A stretch of 22,644 bases of DNA from positions 22,487 to 45,130 of the forward strand of contig DNBN01000253.1 in assembly GCA_003491845.1 (NCBI GenBank), given 5' to 3'. Below, piece by piece: positions 20,593 to 22,644 of the stretch. The notes under the pieces were generated by a model. That model did not search any database. It saw only the letters and a program-made list of their open reading frames with translations, and was not told the DNA's origin. Origin of the DNA: Porticoccaceae bacterium. Its GTDB lineage: Bacteria > Pseudomonadota > Gammaproteobacteria > Pseudomonadales > Porticoccaceae. A program made the position numbers and the translations under genes. Each line of letters starts with the position of its first letter. Within the stretch, counting starts at the first letter, position 1.

Positions 20593-20618
20593 TTGACCTA
20601 ATCAGACAGGCATAAGTC

Positions 20619-21479
20619 ATGGCAATCGGAAAAGAAGTAAAGACCAAAATTGCTAGTATTGGCAGCACGCAGAAAATTACTAGCGCTATGGAAATGGTAG
20701 CTGCTAGTAAGATGCGCAAAGCACAGGATCGAATGGCCCTAGGTAAACCCTATGCTCAACGTATTCGTGATGTGGTTGGTCATATAGCAAATGCAGTCTC
20801 TGAGTATAAGCACCCCTATCTTGTGGAGCGCGAAGTAAAGCGCGTTGCCTATATAGTTATATCAACTGATCGGGGCCTTTGTGGCGGCTTAAATATTAAT
20901 TTATTTAAAGCGGCACTTAAGTCTATGAAAGCATGGTCTGACCAAGGTGTTGAGGTGGATATCTGTGTCGTCGGTAACAAGGCGGCGGCGTTTTTTGGTG
21001 CGGTTGGCGGCAATATAATCGCCGCGGTGAAAGATGTTGGTGATGAGCCAAACGCAACTCACTTAATTGGCGGTGTCAAGGTGATGCTAGACGCCTTTGA
21101 TGCAGGAAAAATTGACAAATTGTTCGTGGTGAGTAATGAGTTTGTTAATACCATGACTCAAACGCCAACTGTTGAGCAGTTGCTTCCCCTTCAGGCGTCA
21201 TCTGATACACGCTTAAACCATCACTGGGATTATATTTATGAGCCCGATGCACAAGAATTGCTTGATGGACTTTTGATTCGATATATAGAGTCTCAAGTGT
21301 ATCAGGGTGTAGTAGAGAATAAAGCCTGTGAGCAGGCGGCCAGAATGTTAGCAATGAAAAATGCCACCGATAATGCTGGCGACATGATTGATGAATTACA
21401 ACTGCTTTATAACAAAGCGCGACAAGCGGCAATTACCCAAGAGTTATCGGAAATTGTGAGCGGCGCAGCTGCTGTATAA
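20619..21479 (+). CDS. atpG: ATP synthase F1 subunit gamma
   Basis: Gamma is the central rotor shaft that couples c-ring rotation to catalysis. The 286 residues match E. coli (287). The N-terminal helix contains [20 protein letters not shown] and the C-terminal helix contains [20 protein letters not shown], the two coiled strands of the shaft; [11 protein letters not shown] marks the globular part. The start is ATG at 20619. It lies 26 bases after atpA and 41 before atpD. Confidence 0.98.
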   Translation: MAIGKEVKTKIASIGSTQKITSAMEMVAASKMRKAQDRMALGKPYAQRIRDVVGHIANAVSEYKHPYLVEREVKRVAYIVISTDRGLCGGLNINLFKAALKSMKAWSDQGVEVDICVVGNKAAAFFGAVGGNIIAAVKDVGDEPNATHLIGGVKVMLDAFDAGKIDKLFVVSNEFVNTMTQTPTVEQLLPLQASSDTRLNHHWDYIYEPDAQELLDGLLIRYIESQVYQGVVENKACEQAARMLAMKNATDNAGDMIDELQLLYNKARQAAITQELSEIVSGAAAV

Positions 21480-21496
21480 AGTCAAACGAAATTTAA

Positions 21497-22644
<1,148 letters not shown>

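Overview
The window is the replication-origin neighbourhood of a gammaproteobacterial chromosome, read from just beyond gyrB through the ParABS genes into the F1Fo-ATP synthase operon. The proteins closely follow Escherichia coli and Pseudomonas orthologues in length and motifs. The order plsC next to gyrB-recF-dnaN-dnaA, and mnmG-rsmG-parA-parB followed by atpI, resembles the Pseudomonas / Cellvibrionales-type Gammaproteobacteria. The DNA looks moderately AT-rich and the intergenic stretches strongly so. I would guess a marine member of that group, but nothing here fixes the genus.

Layout. Positions 70-807 (+): a lysophospholipid acyltransferase (plsC family), convergent with the next block. 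Positions 830-6965 (-): the replication cluster dnaA-dnaN-recF-gyrB, transcribed leftwards. Two ParB-binding (parS-type) palindromes lie inside recF. Positions 7029-7378: AT-rich gap with three consensus DnaA boxes upstream of dnaA. Positions 7379-11276 (-): rpmH-rnpA-yidD-yidC-mnmE, also transcribed leftwards. Positions 11277-11834: a 558-base AT-rich gap with a DnaA box, several inverted repeats, and promoters pointing outwards to rpmH and mnmG; a good oriC candidate. Positions 11835-16057 (+): mnmG-rsmG-parA-parB. Positions 16110-22644 (+): a well-formed sigma70 promoter and the operon atpI-B-E-F-H-A-G-D, with atpD cut by the window end.

How the genes work together: DnaA opens the origin, DnaN clamps the polymerase, RecF helps at stalled forks and GyrB supplies half of gyrase. 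ParA and ParB with parS segregate the newly copied origin. RpmH, RnpA, YidD and YidC serve ribosome assembly, tRNA 5' processing and membrane-protein insertion. MnmE and MnmG together modify the tRNA wobble uridine, RsmG methylates 16S rRNA, and the Atp proteins make ATP. Except for plsC, every gene reads away from position ~11.3-11.8 kb, as expected if replication starts there.

Most genes are ordinary housekeeping genes. I did not find a new defence system, mobile element, CRISPR array, tRNA or rRNA gene. What stands out is (a) the rpmH-to-mnmE block is flipped relative to the usual bacterial order, so dnaA now follows mnmE in the same direction and the candidate origin faces mnmG; (b) AtpB carries an insertion of about 60-65 residues holding two extra hydrophobic segments; (c) parS palindromes are embedded in recF codons; and (d) a hairpin between rpmH and rnpA partly covers the rnpA ribosome-binding site.
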